Positions 23,266 through 35,754 are shown, numbered from the stretch's first letter. The stretch is 64,000 nucleotides of DNA from Iris pallida (GCA_029216955.1 JANAVB010003400.1:19709760-19773759); one strand, 5' to 3'. Numbers and translations: made by a program. Notes: generated by a model not told the origin, from the sequence alone.

Positions 23266-24599
23266 CGCACAATTGAGTTACCAATTATCCAACATCTAAC
23301 CCTCGAGTTATACGATCACGTCCTCTAAGTTTCGTCAGTCGTACTCAAATGAATTTTGTTGCAACGTAACCAAATATCTCTTAGGCACGATTTATCTGCA
23401 TTAACCGAATTTTCATCGAGATCGCAATCCTTGCGATCTGATTACAATTCATATCGCCAACATTTTTATCGAGTTCGCAAGTCATGCATTCCGAATAGCA
23501 TTCACATCGACTAATTTTTTCATCGAGCTCGCAAGTCGTGCGACTCATTTTTAACGTTCAAGTTTTCCTATCCTACCGATTCGTTTATATCTCGAAGCAT
23601 AATCGTTTCGCTAGTCTCCGTCATCAGACATACTTATAAATTTTTGTCCAATGTATCATCCATTGATATAAGTCCATACCCGATCGTTCTAACTAATTAT
23701 CGAAGAACACTTGCATCAACATACCGTACAAATTTCCAATCGAGTCTCGGTACTATCCCGTCTGTTGCGAAAAATTATTCCATAATTTACGTAATGTGTC
23801 GATGCAATCCATCGTACAAGTGGTATAACATATACTACAGAATCGAGTCATTCATCACATAGGTGGTATGGCATATACCACTCAGAAATCAAGTCATTTC
23901 TCTCGCAACTATCTATTCTGACTCACGATTTTCACAGTGATCATGCCGATCACAACCGTAACTTTTGATAAATCAAATTCCGACACAATTCAGCTAATGT
24001 ACTTATTTGCCAACACAAGTTTGATGCGTAACTGAACCGATTTGTTTCTATCGATTTATGATTTCAGTTCCATCCGTTGCACCTCGTGCAATAATTTATT
24101 TCCGACATCCGTTGCACCTCGTGCAACGATTTATTTTCTACCTTTAAAGCCAATGCTCGAATACGTTCAACACATTCGATATCAACTTTCATATTCATTT
24201 ATAATGCACAAAAATCGTAATTCAACTCATTGTATTTCATGCAATGAAAACATCTCGCGACTTTTGTTATATCGATGTAACCAACATTTTTTATACTGAC
24301 TTGCTATATTAAATAACAAATATCTCGATTCACATTTCACAACGTGTTGTACTTGCAGCAACAAACATTTCAATTCACATCTTGCGACTTGTTGTACTTG
24401 CAGCAACAATATTTCACGACTTTCTCAGCAAACATCATGTAATTTCTAAAACACAGGCGGTGAAATTACACGACTTGTATTAGACTTATTATATTGGAAC
24501 ATCCAGTGCGGCATCGAGTAGAGTCAAGAGTGATTTTAATGTGGTGGACAACTTTTAGAATTAAAACGAAGCAAGCGTCCTAAGGAAATTGAACCTAGA

Positions 24600-24611
24600 G
24601 CTCTGATACCA
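24600..24611 (-). other. Primer-binding site, initiator tRNA-Met
   Basis: The minus strand reads TGGTATCAGAGC, an exact complement of the initiator tRNA-Met 3' end, 3 nt from the LTR end at 24615. This fixes the orientation of the element. Confidence 0.9.
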
Positions 24612-24614
24612 ATT

Positions 24615-26914
24615 TGTCACGCCCCGACCCAACAAATTGCTCTTCCTCGTATCGATTTTACCGAATCATTGTCCTTGCTGGGGCATGATGTCGTACGAGT
24701 CTGGAGTTACACTTATACAAGACAAGATGACAAGTTCTCAAATGGTTATCTCGATTGATTATTAGTAGTAAAAAAACAGAATCACAATTGCGTTTCACAG
24801 AGTATACGAAACAATTCTCTTTATTCGATAAGCAGCGCAACAATACAAAGGCTTTCAATTGCCCAAATAAATAATGCCAGATTGTCTTACAACACTCAAG
24901 TTCTCTTTTGCCCATAAATAATTTTTATCGTTCCATACATCATGTTGCAAGTTCGAGCGTCAATGCGGTCACACGCCTCAATACGCTACGGCATTCAATA
25001 CCTCAGCGCGTTCAAGCGAAGCTCTGTCGCGAGCAGACCATTCCCTGAACCTGCAAGCAATCTGGTGGAAGAATAGTACTAATCCTCTCGCGTACTTATC
25101 AGAGACCCACTTTACTAAATCGACATTAAGTAGATATATGAATCATGCAGCTTAAGTTGTGATCTTTCTATCTTTGCCTTAGGATCTGTTTCATGGCATA
25201 TTCGAAAGAGGTAAAGCATGTTATTATGGTAAGCATATTATGTTTGATTTATGTAAATAAGCAAGCAGGCAACATACAATTCTCGTGTTCCTTCGTGGCA
25301 ACTTTGTACCAACTCGACGCACTCGCCCTTGCACCAACGCAAGGGGAATACGCCTACCATCTTTCCCTGTTATGTTATAAGTTATCTTTATGTAGGATCT
25401 CTGTGTACCTGCACTTTCAGCCTACCATTCCTTAACTATATGAAGGTCAATGGCATTCAACATTCCAGAATGGACTATATTTCTCAAATCACATATGTAA
25501 GATGGTGATACTCTCCATATGGGATTGCTAGCCCATATACGAAGGACCCCAAATTAATCATGTAAGTGGCTTATCACTTCAATAGCAGGTCACAAACCGT
25601 CTTAATAAAGTGCACCATCAATATTGAATTTCTCAAACCGTCCCTCCTAGGTCAAACGGTCCCAGCGCCCCAGTGTACTATATTCGAGGGAAATCATCAC
25701 ATACCCATGCATGGGCTATATATCTTAAGTCCTTTTGACTATACAATGCGCATCACTAGCATACAACCAAAGAATTTGCATATCTCTATTTTCATTGGAA
25801 CAATGCCCTAACTCAATGTTCATCGAATGAATGCCCTGAGGGCCATAAACAATTCGAGGCAGCATGCCGCATTCAATAGTTATTCGATATCCTTCGAGTC
25901 GTGTATTCGATGCATGCCCTGATTCAGTATTTTCATGTTCTACGCCTTAGTGTTTAAGGTGTATGTTCCTTCCCTCGACTCATGCACTGAGGCATGCCTC
26001 GATAGGGTATTCAATGTCTATAGCTCATGCACCGAGGCAATAGCGCCGATACAGTCTTCCAATATTCTAGCATACTAACTCGTGCATGGAGGCACGCATT
26101 TGATTGATGTTCAACGACTCGTGCCTTGAGGCACGTTTTGATCAAATCTTTCAATATCTCATGACTCGTGCATTTGATGCACTTGTCAAAACAGTTATCC
26201 CATGTTCTTATGGCTTGCACACCGAGGCGCTCTCCTTTGAGGTATTTCGATGTTCTACGGTGACTCGTACATTTGATGTATATTTCAATTCAATTGTTCT
26301 ATCTAGTGTTTGACATTCACTACGATATCTCTCGATCGAGCCACACTCGTGGTCTCGATAGGTTAACTTAGCATACAATGGTACATTTTACTTAGGTACG
26401 ACATAATAGGAAAGAAGGGTCAAAGTCCTCCCACCTTAGCTGATACGCCGAGTCGATGTGGCTCGATTTTACAACTTTATTGTATGACCAACTCTTCTGA
26501 CTTAACCATTCGAGCACTTCATGCTCATTAAATTATTCGACCATTTTGGCTTACCGTGCATATACCTCAGTCCCTTGTGAGGCGATGATTTGGTTTGCGG
26601 ACTCCGTTGCAAACAAGACAAAATGTCGACCTCTTATATTTTAGCGTAAAAGCATAGCTTGAACACGAAACCAACTAAAATCAATATTCGTTCGAATCGG
26701 ACTTGTGCGTTGCATCGATTCGATTTCTTAGAATCTTCGAACCGACTCAATTCTTTCACTCGGGCCAACTTAACACTTGCATCGATCTTACTCGATGTAT
26801 TCCTTGGGTCAACGTAACTCTTTACATCGATTCGCATTGAGACATATTTTGGGTCAATACAACTCTTCGAGTTAATGACTCAGCATAATACATTGTGTGG
26901 AGCGGGGCATTACA
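24615..26914 (-). repeat. 5' LTR (2.3 kb) of the Tekay-like element
   Basis: Plus-strand ends are TGTCACGCCCCGACC and GGAGCGGGGCATTACA. It matches 14483-15442 and 19965-20867 closely. It contains the local repeats ACTCGTGCAnnGAGGCA around 25980-26240 (several variants of TCATGCACTGAGGCATGCCT, about 60 bp apart). Confidence 0.88.
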
Positions 26915-28861
26915 AAGCCCTTCCCAAAAATTCAGGCAACCTGGTCGTGAACCAGTTGCATCAAAGGTGCGTGTAGATTTTGCAAACGTGTGGGCTTTGA
27001 CAGAAGTCGAATTGGTTGCATGTGCATGATGAGTTTGACCCGTATCTGCCGAAGAACGTCGTATCAGTAATTTTGTAAAAACCTCAATTACTTTGTCTAC
27101 ACTCATCACATCGCGACAAAACTTGCACCATTGGACTCATAGCATTTTTCTGGTCATATGAGCTAAGTTTGGTCTGATTCTGAGACAGTTGACTGGAATA
27201 CCATTTTGCGGTCCTACGATCTGATTCAACGGGCAATTTTGTGCACGGTTCATCAGAATCCAAAACTGGACATACCGTTGAGTTCGTAATAAAAAAGTGG
27301 ACTTGTAGACATATAGTTTGTTGACTTTAGAGACCATAGGATTTGATATGCTTTTCGGTGCAAAGTGGATCCAACGACGGATATCGTTTTGATTCAAAAT
27401 TACTGTTTTGCTCCTGTATCCAGAATTGGACTTATGGATAGTCTCTCTTAGACATTGTTCTTATTCCAGAAGCGTTGGTGATATTTATTTCAGCATCCGG
27501 AGACATTTACGGAAGTTATACTTTCGTTGCTTCTTTGATCAAACGAGTTAGTTCGCTGGACGTCGATTCTACACAACACCTCTAAGCACGATACCTATTT
27601 ATTGATTATATACTGTCACTTTATCATATTTATTCCTTTTTTTATTTTTTATATTAAATTGTGCATCCAAGTCATACTTGGGTGCAGACGACTAAGTTAC
27701 TCGTTTATGTTGCTTTTAATTATTTTATACATGTTGACTTTGTTTTATAGGACCACCCTATTATTGTGAGGTATTGGTATATCTCCTTTGGCAATGACAC
27801 TTGTGTTCTAGGAGGTGTAAGTCTCATATAGTATTCGGACTTGCGTGTTCGGCTGGCCACCGGTACTTATATGACGAGTGTTAGGTTATAACTGCTAATA
27901 GAATTGCATACTAGAAGACTTAACAATTATTAGTATAACATGTTGTGGATACAACATGGATAGGAGCATTGGACAGGGAGGGCATATACTATACGCTTGA
28001 GAATATCATGCCGAGTTGTGTCAGTCTTGCTAGTGACTCATTTGAATACTACTTGTGTATTTTGTAGTGACTCTCCGGAGTGCTACCCGTGTATTGTGCT
28101 AGTGACTCGCTTGAGCGCTATTCATGTAGTCGTTATTAGTCATGGTCAGTCGGTCTGCCCTTGCATTGAGTGTTGTCCTAAAATGTATTTAGACAGAGAA
28201 TGGTTTGGGACCCTATACCTGATCAGGGAATGAAACAATATTTTGTCATGAAATAGTGTGCCACACCTTGTCCTTGTTTGGTTGTAGTGGTTTACTATTT
28301 CGATGATGGAATATTGGACCGTGTTATGATCCGTATTACTTATTTATTTTATTTATGACTTGCGACATGTTTATATTCTGTACATTGTGGCATATTTTTC
28401 TGTATCTTGTTACGTCCCTCTAAGGACCTGGTGACCTGTCCAGGTTTAGACAATCAGGACTTTCCACATGAATACGGACCAGATGCTTCATTCTCTATCG
28501 AGGAGGTCTTACATTTCGATGATAGCTGACTCTTTCAGATTGATAGACTTCTAGTTACTAATATTTTTTCATTACTTCTGGAGGTCGGACTCCGTTTCCT
28601 TTTCTGGTTTGACTATTTGCTTGGTAGTGGATTTGTCTCCACCCGACTATTTTATCACTTGACTCTCTTTATTTATTATTGGACTATTCTTCTAATTGTT
28701 ATGTGGATGAGATATAGAATTTCCTGTAACTATTGTTATTACAATTAAATTACAGCTTATGTATGTATTCGAAGATTCCATATATTGGGATACTCTTCGT
28801 TTACCTACAGCTGGCATGTACATATTCCTAGTCCTACGTATTTTGAGACTGAGGTATTACA
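26915..28861 (+). repeat. 3' part of a Tekay-like LTR, plus strand
   Basis: Shares an ordered set of blocks with 57830-59264 of the solo LTR: GGACCACC, TGGCCACCGGTAC, GTTGTGGATACAACA, TGTCCTTGTTTGGTTGTAG, TTACGTCCCTCTnAGGACCTGG and the end CTAGTCCTACGTATTTTGnGACTG..ATTACA. Its terminus is at 28861. The 5' part probably lies at 13926-14482 and further left, separated by the element at 14483-26914. Confidence 0.65.
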
Positions 28862-29686
28862 TGTTTTTGTGGTGGCCCATGCATGTCGAAACTTATCATA
28901 TCGGCTATGTAACTGAACTGATACGAGCATGCATATAGGATTAAAGTTAGGATCTCATCCACATGCTTGATACCTTCGTTGATTCCTTTTTCGAACTCTC
29001 ATTTTGACTGCTTGACTTGCATCTTATTTGAAATTGTTCTAACATTGATCTTACCTTCATGCCAGTAAGAATGCACCTTCGAAGTGGACGTGTTTCCTCT
29101 CCGGCTGCCACAACTAGTACTTCTGCAGCTAAGAGGATCAAACACCATCACAACTTCTAGTGGCATCCCCACTCACTCCATTCCAGCATAGGCAGCACCA
29201 GTCCAACATGACTCCACCAACGGTACAACAGGACACTCAAACTTATATACCTCCGGCGGAACAGAATGGGCAGTAGCACCCCAGGTAGGGTATATGCCAC
29301 CACCTCCTCTACCATTTCCTCAATAGATCCCACCTCAGTCCAGACCGCAGATGTCTTCGCTTTCGACTGATGAGAATCTGCGAGTACGCTTTGTTGCAGT
29401 CTCAGTGGCAGCAGACCGAGCTACTTAGATAGAACATAACAGCCCCGCTGAATAGACCCCCCACCTCCACCACCAGTCCCGGTGCCAGCTCCAGCACCAG
29501 TACCACAACCCTATGTGGGCTCCATTAAGGACTTTATCGAGATGAAGCCCAAGAATTCCAAAGGTACCGAGAGGCCGTTAGAGTTTTATGCATGGCTCAT
29601 TAGCACATAGAAGCTATTGAAGGCATCACAGTTGCCTGAGGACTTGTGGATGACGGCAATAGAGTTAATATTGTATGTGATGTCCT
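28862..29686 (+). pseudogene. gag: Tekay-like leader and gag N-terminal fragment
   Basis: An ATG at 29059 opens MPVRMHLRSGRVSSPAATT, resembling the basic start of Tekay-type gag, with a TAG after about 30 codons. After a Pro/Gln-rich stretch in several frames the sequence reads YVGSIKDFIEMKPKNSKGTE and RPLEFYAWLIST*KLLKASQ, the beginning of a retrotransposon gag domain. It stops at 29686, where an unrelated sequence starting TGTTAGGG takes over. The rest of the element is not in the window. A primer site is not recognisable after 28861. Confidence 0.55.
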
Positions 29687-30762
29687 TGTTAGGGTTATAT
29701 ACTAAAAAACATCACTTTTGTATTAACTATATTTTCCTATTATTTATGAATAAGAATCATATGGGCAAATATTGGTATTTTATATTTGTTAATACAAGTG
29801 TCTGATATTCTATATTATAGATAATATGGTGTGTGGTGACACACAACAGATCATATTATCAGTCCCTTGTAGAATATATAAATGATTCACAACCTAGATG
29901 AATTTGGACAAACCACTGGTAAGGTTGTAGTATAATTTGGTATTAGTCTATTTTGACTATAGCTTTGTACTAGTGCACTTTGTGTGTATTGAACAGGACC
30001 ACTTGAGGTTGTACTCTTTGTACTGACTACATAAGAGATTAAATACCTCTGTTATTATGGATGCTTGTGCTCTTAATCCAAATATAATAATAGACATGTA
30101 TATGTAGTGTGCATTACTTTGATTTATAAAAGAATGAGATTCATAGTGAGTCAATAACCTCTATGAATTGGGTAATGACATTATGCGTATGATGGGCTAT
30201 TGATTATAAAAGGAATCCACGTTTCGATGTATCGGGTTCATGATGTCCCTTTAAGGAACTCATAAGGATTGTCATGTAAATCTTGCAGGGGGATTATATC
30301 CAACATGACAAATAAAGTTGAGTGGTACTACTTAAGGATTAAAGATGTCGATCAATGTAGTTGTCAGTAACTTATTTTGATTGATGGACATTCGATATCA
30401 TAACATAGAGAGACAAACAAGCATATAATGAGACGGAGCCCATAAACGTAATTTAGGAATAGCAAGCTAGTGCAACAGTAGCTCTTTAGTGGACCAAGCT
30501 ATTGTTAACAGGCCTGGGTTGTGTGTTCGGGCTGAACACGGGATACCTAGACCCGTTAGGAGACCTAAACCAAAATTTTCCTCACGGTCCCTGGCGTAGC
30601 CTATATATACGTCTATTCTCTGGCCGTCACATGTATCCTAAGAAGCGCAACTTTCTCTAATTCATTCATCACTAAAGGAGAGAAAGATAGGACAACCAAG
30701 AGAAGAAAAGGTTGGGAAACCGTCATCCACACGACGTCCAACTCGAGGAAGGAATACGATAG
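29687..30762 (+). repeat. LTR-like sequence, left part
   Basis: Starts TGTTAGGGTTATATAC inside the gag fragment, is AT-rich, and has a TATA box CTATATATACG at about 30599 followed by a leader-like purine-rich stretch. This is the plan of a copia-type LTR. It is cut at 30762 by the CACTA transposon and continues at 44490. No partner LTR or coding interior is visible, so it may be a solo LTR. Confidence 0.4.
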
Positions 30763-31180
30763 CACTACACCAAAACAGTTATTTACTAACGACTATAAGT
30801 GTTAGGAAAAATATTCCTAACACTTTTTTGCCATTGGAAGTATGGCATGGGAAATTTTCCTAACGGTGTTTGTAACGGTTGTTTACTGTTAGGATTACTT
30901 TTTTCCTAACGGTAAAAAACTATTGGAAAATAAAATTTCCTAATGGTAAAATACCGTTAGGAAAATACATTTCCTAACTGTAAAAAAGTGTTCGTAAATT
31001 TTAAGTCCTAACGGTAAAACAATGTTGGTAAATTATATTTCCTAACAAAAAAACGATATTAAATTTTATGTCCTAATGGTAAAAAAGTGTTGCTAAATAA
31101 AATTTTCTAACGGTAAAAAACCATTACAATGATGATTAAAATAGTTACAAATTATAAATTTCTAACGGTTCTTAGCCGTT
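30763..31180. repeat. CACTA left terminus and subterminal repeats
   Basis: At least eight direct and inverted variants of TCCTAACGGTAAAAA / TTACCGTTAGGAAA spaced about 20 to 50 bp apart. In En/Spm-type elements such subterminal motifs are transposase-binding sites. Confidence 0.8.
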
Positions 31181-31434
31181 ACAAAACATATCACAATTGT
31201 AAGAATTTATATATATTGCACTAAACCTGTAGTTCAACTTCAAGACTACCCATCATATATACATCATCAAATAAGTATAAATCAATTCAAAGAAACAATA
31301 TTTAGCCAAGAAAATTCAAGTTCAATATATAATTTGATGAAAGTATTCAAACATTAAACAAACCCAAATAGCATAAAGTCATTTCTAGAGTTAGAACAGT
31401 TATGTCAAAGTAAAAAAAAAAACTACAAATTTCT

Positions 31435-31600
31435 AGAGCTGATTGCACAACAATAACTCTCTTTTTTTTCTCAGACCCATAAACTTCAGCAATAGGATCA
31501 CTTTCAAAGTCTTTTAAGCTTGCGATGCCATTGCTACCATTAAGACTTGCTTGTATTTTTTTCCTCTCTTCCGCCGCTTCAATTTGAGCCTACATTTCCA
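31435..31600 (-). pseudogene. Possible TNP1/Ptta-type transposase relic, C-terminal part
   Basis: The minus strand reads QIEAAEERKKIQASLNG then SNGIASLKDFESDPIAEVYG as one uninterrupted frame. This resembles the C-terminal part of plant CACTA accessory transposases (Transposase_24/Ptta), where a Glu/Lys-rich helix precedes a conserved tail. It stands in the expected orientation near one end of the element. Identification is from memory of the family. A captured host exon is the alternative. Confidence 0.4.
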
Positions 31601-33249
31601 TAATTATAAGAAACATTCAGTCCAAATTCTATAAGAAACGATAATAATATATCAAAAGAGATATCGCTAAGGTTAATGCTAAGGCTACATTTTACATATA
31701 CGAGTAAACATTCTGATTGATATATCTTTACAATAAGGAATTCATAAATAAAGGAGTAAACATTGTGATTAATGCGTGAGAACTACTACCGCATATTTTG
31801 TGCATAAACCTATCAAATTACAATAACTTAGTACCAAATTTCAAAACACATAAAAAACTGGAATTTTCTGGGACTGAAACACCATTTCATGGGACATAAA
31901 CCATAAAAAGTAATTACAGGATATTGTTCAATGAAACTGGAACTCTGTGACCTGGGACTGAAACAATGAATGAAGAAATTGGTATAGAGGCCTATTTTGG
32001 GAAGGAAAAAAGGAACTGCATACCGATTCACAGAATTGCAGACAATTCTGGGACTAAAACACCATTTCTTGGGACTAAAACACCATGTGTACCAAACTAA
32101 CTAAACATAAACCATAAAAGTAACTAACTGGGACTGAAACACCATTTCCTGGGACATAAACCATAAAGTAAGTGCAGGATGATGTTCAATAAAACTAGGA
32201 TTAGATGACCATCCAAGAAATTTTCTTGTACAAAAATGAGGATTTTGGATTCATAAGTTAATTTTGTGGTGACCACATAATAGGGCAATAGAAGCAAAAT
32301 TCCATAAGCATTTCATAGACAGTAACCATACAAGAAATTGTGATACCAAGGCTAATGTGCATTTGATATTAGTTTGCAAAAACAAAAAAACAAACAGTCT
32401 TAGGGAATTTGGAAACAACTCATCATAATTCAACTCCATATATCGGTTTTAGAAAAAATAATTTACAGAAAATATAAGTGCATTTCACTAAAATATCATC
32501 TAAATATGGTCATTCTCTACATACGAGCCTCCATTTATTCTGAACAAAATGTTTCAAGTAACACTATCTAAAGATAAGTGTATAACACATAAACTGATTC
32601 GTGGTTTGTACATGGCTTAAATGTCTTGATTTAGTCCTATAACATAAAGGCAGAGTATGGTTTTCATTCAGTTGGAAGCTTGGAATCTGAAAACTAAATT
32701 ATGTCACAGAGTCTAAATGATGTCACTGACAAAAATAGAAGTAACAAACTCTAAGCAGAAAATAAGAGTGTCACAGATTTTGCAAAACAAATGATGTCAC
32801 AGAGTCTAAATGCCATGAGTTCGACTCTAAGAAACTCTAATAATTAGCAGGTATTGAAGCAGTCCTACAGTGCAGAATTATGGACAAATTGTAAAGAGTA
32901 AATTCATGTACGTACAAGCTCTAGATCTAATGAGCAGGATTGTGGACAAATATCATACCTGCACATGAATCCAACAAATGCCAACCAATCCACTACCTCT
33001 ACTGCAAAAAGAAAAGTCCTACAGTGCAGAATAGTTGAATGGACTTTCTGTGGCACCTCTAGTTTCCAAATGCCAATAAATCTTTATTACAATAAATAGC
33101 AACACAAATAAATGCACAATCATAAATATCACTTGTGAGCTAACAAGATTAATTTCAAAGATATAACAAAGACAATGTGAGCTAACATGGGAATAGATGC
33201 AATAGGGAACTAGAAAATAATATAACAAAATTTTGTGGCGTGTATGTTG
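31601..33249. other. Non-coding interior of the CACTA element
   Basis: No gene. From 31855 to 32175 the phrase CTGGGACTGAAACACCATTTC...GGGACATAAACCATAAA occurs three to four times, the relic of a tandem duplication with a unit of roughly 75 to 130 bp. Confidence 0.6.
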
Positions 33250-33455
33250 TTGAGGACCTTGAATGTCATCATGTTGAATAAAGAAACCTTTCCACCAGAT
33301 GCAGACATAACATAGGAATTGTTCTTTGACAAAGCAATACATGCAGTTGATTCTTCTGAATTGCTATCATTTGTCTCATTGGCCACATAAGAATGCCATT
33401 TGTTGGTTGCCACAACTGGGGTACAACAAATGCAGTAGACTGAAGAAGCATTAAT
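33250..33455 (-). pseudogene. TPL: TOPLESS/TOPLESS-related corepressor exon fragment
   Basis: The minus strand reads VVPQLWQPTNGILM in one frame and, after a small frame change, ANETNDSNSEESTACIALSK then NNSYVMSASGGKVSLFNMMT and FKV. These match the WD40-repeat part of plant TOPLESS corepressors (PQLWQP.SGILM ... EES..CIALSKNDSYVMSA.GGK.SLFNMMTFKVM), which bridge EAR-motif repressors to chromatin silencing. Similarity stops at FKV, where an exon would end. Only about 65 of roughly 1130 residues are present, so it is a captured fragment. It is antisense to the plus strand like the transposase relic. Confidence 0.82.
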
Positions 33456-34104
33456 AAGAACCGAAATCAAGTTTGGTAAAAAAATATCATTCGTATACTT
33501 AGGAGCTAATGTACACTTGGAATGGGTTATATTCTTGAAAGCTGCTTCAGTAACACATTTCTATATGTAGTAGTCACAAAATCATGAACACAGAAGGAAC
33601 ATAGTTCGAATATGGAATAATTGTCCACATTGACAAGCATAAGAGTATAACAACAAACGTATACAAACATAAAGAAACTAAATGAAGGGTGTGAAAAGTG
33701 GTAAAAAACAAATAAAATTATTTCCTGTTTTGTGGCCGGACTCGACCAAAAAAATCCGAAAATAGTTGCCGCAAAATTTCATGTATAACACATGAGAATT
33801 TACACTAACTCAAAACATACTTTCAGCAGTAAACAATTCCATAAATAGCAATCAATCAAGCAAAAGAGAGAATCCGCTAGGTTGGACTAGAAAAGGGAAG
33901 TCTCCAAAGCCTAAGTATTTATGTCCTACAGAAGTAGATTATTAAATGTCTTCATAACATCATTTACAAGTAATTAGTGCAAACTAACTAAATAAAATCT
34001 TTTACATGTGGCCAATAAACAAATGAAAAGTTGCATCACAAGAAGAGTATTTCTATATCGCCAAGTTCTAAGTTACATACCCCGTAAGTTATCGGCATTA
34101 TGAA

Positions 34105-34200
34105 CTAATCTCCTTCAGTCACAAACCTCTGAGTGACTTCAGGTACATAGGTGACGCCAAAGTCTTTGATGCAATAGTCTTCAAATTCCCTTGACGTCGC
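34105..34200 (-). pseudogene. Unidentified exon-like frame, C-terminal
   Basis: A 32-codon open frame on the minus strand, ending ...DFGVTYVPEVTQRFVTEGD and TAG, directly next to the MITE target site. Its composition is protein-like and it shares strand and neighbourhood with the TOPLESS fragment, so it may be another captured exon. I do not recognise the protein. Confidence 0.3.
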
Positions 34201-34209
34201 TAGACCAGG

Positions 34210-34691
34210 CTATGTTACCTGGACTCGGGTACGAGTGTCGGGTACGGGTACATATCCAAGAGTCAGGTCCTTCAAACTCATAATTGAAGGACACACGGAC
34301 TCGGCTAAAAAGGATCCAAATTTTGGGTATGGGTACGGGGATATGACTAAGGTTTCGTAAAAAGACAACCTGTAATTATAAATTACTAGTAAACTTTACT
34401 CAACTAGTTGAATAAGTCCCTAAGGGACTGTCCCTTCAGCTCCCCTACTACTTAACTACCAGTCTACCATATTAAAATAAACTATCTACACCATTACCAC
34501 ATTAAAATAAACTATCTACATCATTACCACATTAAAATAAACTATCTACTTTACTACCAGTCTTTCGATTGTCACCATGAAGGATCCGATTGTCACCATG
34601 GAGGATCGGATACGGATTCCATACCCATACCCATGTCCTAAAGGGTCGACACGGGTACTTCTCCTTAAAGTGGAGAGTCCGGGTAACATAG
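34210..34691. mobile_element. hAT-type MITE, 482 bp
   Basis: The ends are CTATGTTACCTGGACTCGGG and, inverted, GAGAGTCCGGGTAACATAG. A perfect 8-bp target duplication AGACCAGG lies at 34202-34209 and 34692-34699. Internal GGGTACGGGTAC-type repeats are typical of this plant repeat family. No coding capacity. Confidence 0.9.
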
Positions 34692-34845
34692 AGACCAGGT
34701 AATGAATAATAAATCAAGTACATTTTGCACAGGTTTCCTATACTTAAGAGGAGAAAAAACAATAAACCAATCAAATAGGAGTTGTAGCGCAATTACACTA
34801 TAGGAGTAGTATATTACTATAGAAAAATTAAGTGAAAGAAAATTA

Positions 34846-35752
34846 TGTTGGTGCTCTTGCTCCTTGACATGAAGAGAGCTTGCTCTCAACATGCTTTGTA
34901 AAGTTTTGTCCCACATTGGAAAAGCACCATGAGTTATCTCAACATATATATGAGTATGTGTTGTTGGGATATGCACATGGGGTGGTGACCCTAAGGAGGG
35001 AACCATGTGGATGATTTTACTAAGAAGAAAATGATTAATTCCAACAAGGACGTAAGTTGATTTTTGTTGTGCGGGCTCGGACTCGACACGGACTCCAGGT
35101 TGTCTCGTACATGCATGGGAGTGTTCGGGGGGAAGGCGTGGGCTAGCACTCGACTTTGTTGATTGTGGGATGATGTAAAACATCAAACTCTATTTTAGAG
35201 TATTGGTGTTTTAGTCCCACATCGGATATGAGAGATGGTGAGGCCTCACTCCACTCTATAAATAGAGCCCCCTTGCCTCCTTTCCAAGATGCACCAAAGA
35301 AGAGAGTTAAGGGAGTCCGTAAAGTTCAGGAAGCCCGTTCTAGTCACAAATATTGACTGACGAGCGTTCCAGAAGTTCTCTTGAACTTGCTGGTTCCTGG
35401 AAGCGGATCGTATAGAGGCGAATCTTGCTTTGAGCAATGGTGTTTTTACACCCCAACGGATTTAATCATCCTCTTCTTCTTCTTCTTCTGTTTCTATGTA
35501 ACTCATTTTTCAGGTTTTAAAGCACCTACTGAGTAGGGAGGCCTAACTTTGTTCTTGAGATCTATCTCATTTGTGGCACCTACTTGTAGGCTTGCTAAAC
35601 TCCTAATTTGTGGTACCTACTATGTAGGCTTGCTAAACTCCTCATTTGTGGTACCTACTGTGTAGGCTTGCTAAACTCCTCATTTGTAGCACCTACTGTG
35701 TAGGCTTGCTGAATTCCTATTTTCCATCTATATCCATGCCTCGGGACTAACA
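34846..35752 (+). repeat. 5' LTR of copia element
   Basis: 907 bp. It contains a TATA box and, from about 35568 to 35715, four units of a 38-bp tandem repeat (ATTTGTGGTACCTACTGTGT + AGGCTTGCTAAACTCCTC). Confidence 0.95.
35257..35265 (+). promoter_or_regulatory. TATA box of copia LTR
   Basis: TATAAATAG within CCACTCTATAAATAGAGCCC, present in both LTRs; transcription probably starts about 30 bp downstream. Confidence 0.65.
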
Positions 35753-35754
35753 AT

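Larger units (their letters stand above)
20868..24599 (-). other. Interior of the Tekay-like element, non-coding
   Basis: All frames on both strands are short, and none shows gag, protease, reverse transcriptase, RNase H or integrase motifs. Short repeated phrases such as CCGTTGCACCTCGTGCAA (24070-24130) and CATCGAGnTCGCAAGTC (23415-23545) suggest former tandem duplications. A hAT-like MITE occupies 22731-23265. Confidence 0.6.
14483..26914 (-). mobile_element. Tekay-like non-coding LTR retrotransposon (LARD-like), minus strand
   Basis: On the minus strand the 5' LTR is 26914-24615, followed by a perfect tRNA-Met primer site, a 3.7-kb interior without any gag or pol reading frame, the chromovirus-type end sequence TTCGAGGATGAAC just before the 3' LTR, and the 3' LTR 20867-14483. 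The 5-bp flanks AAGTC (14478-14482) and AAGCC (26915-26919) agree at four of five bases and look like a worn target duplication. LTRs of 2.3 kb with a non-coding interior fit a large retrotransposon derivative mobilised in trans. Complete decay of a coding element is the alternative. Confidence 0.75.
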
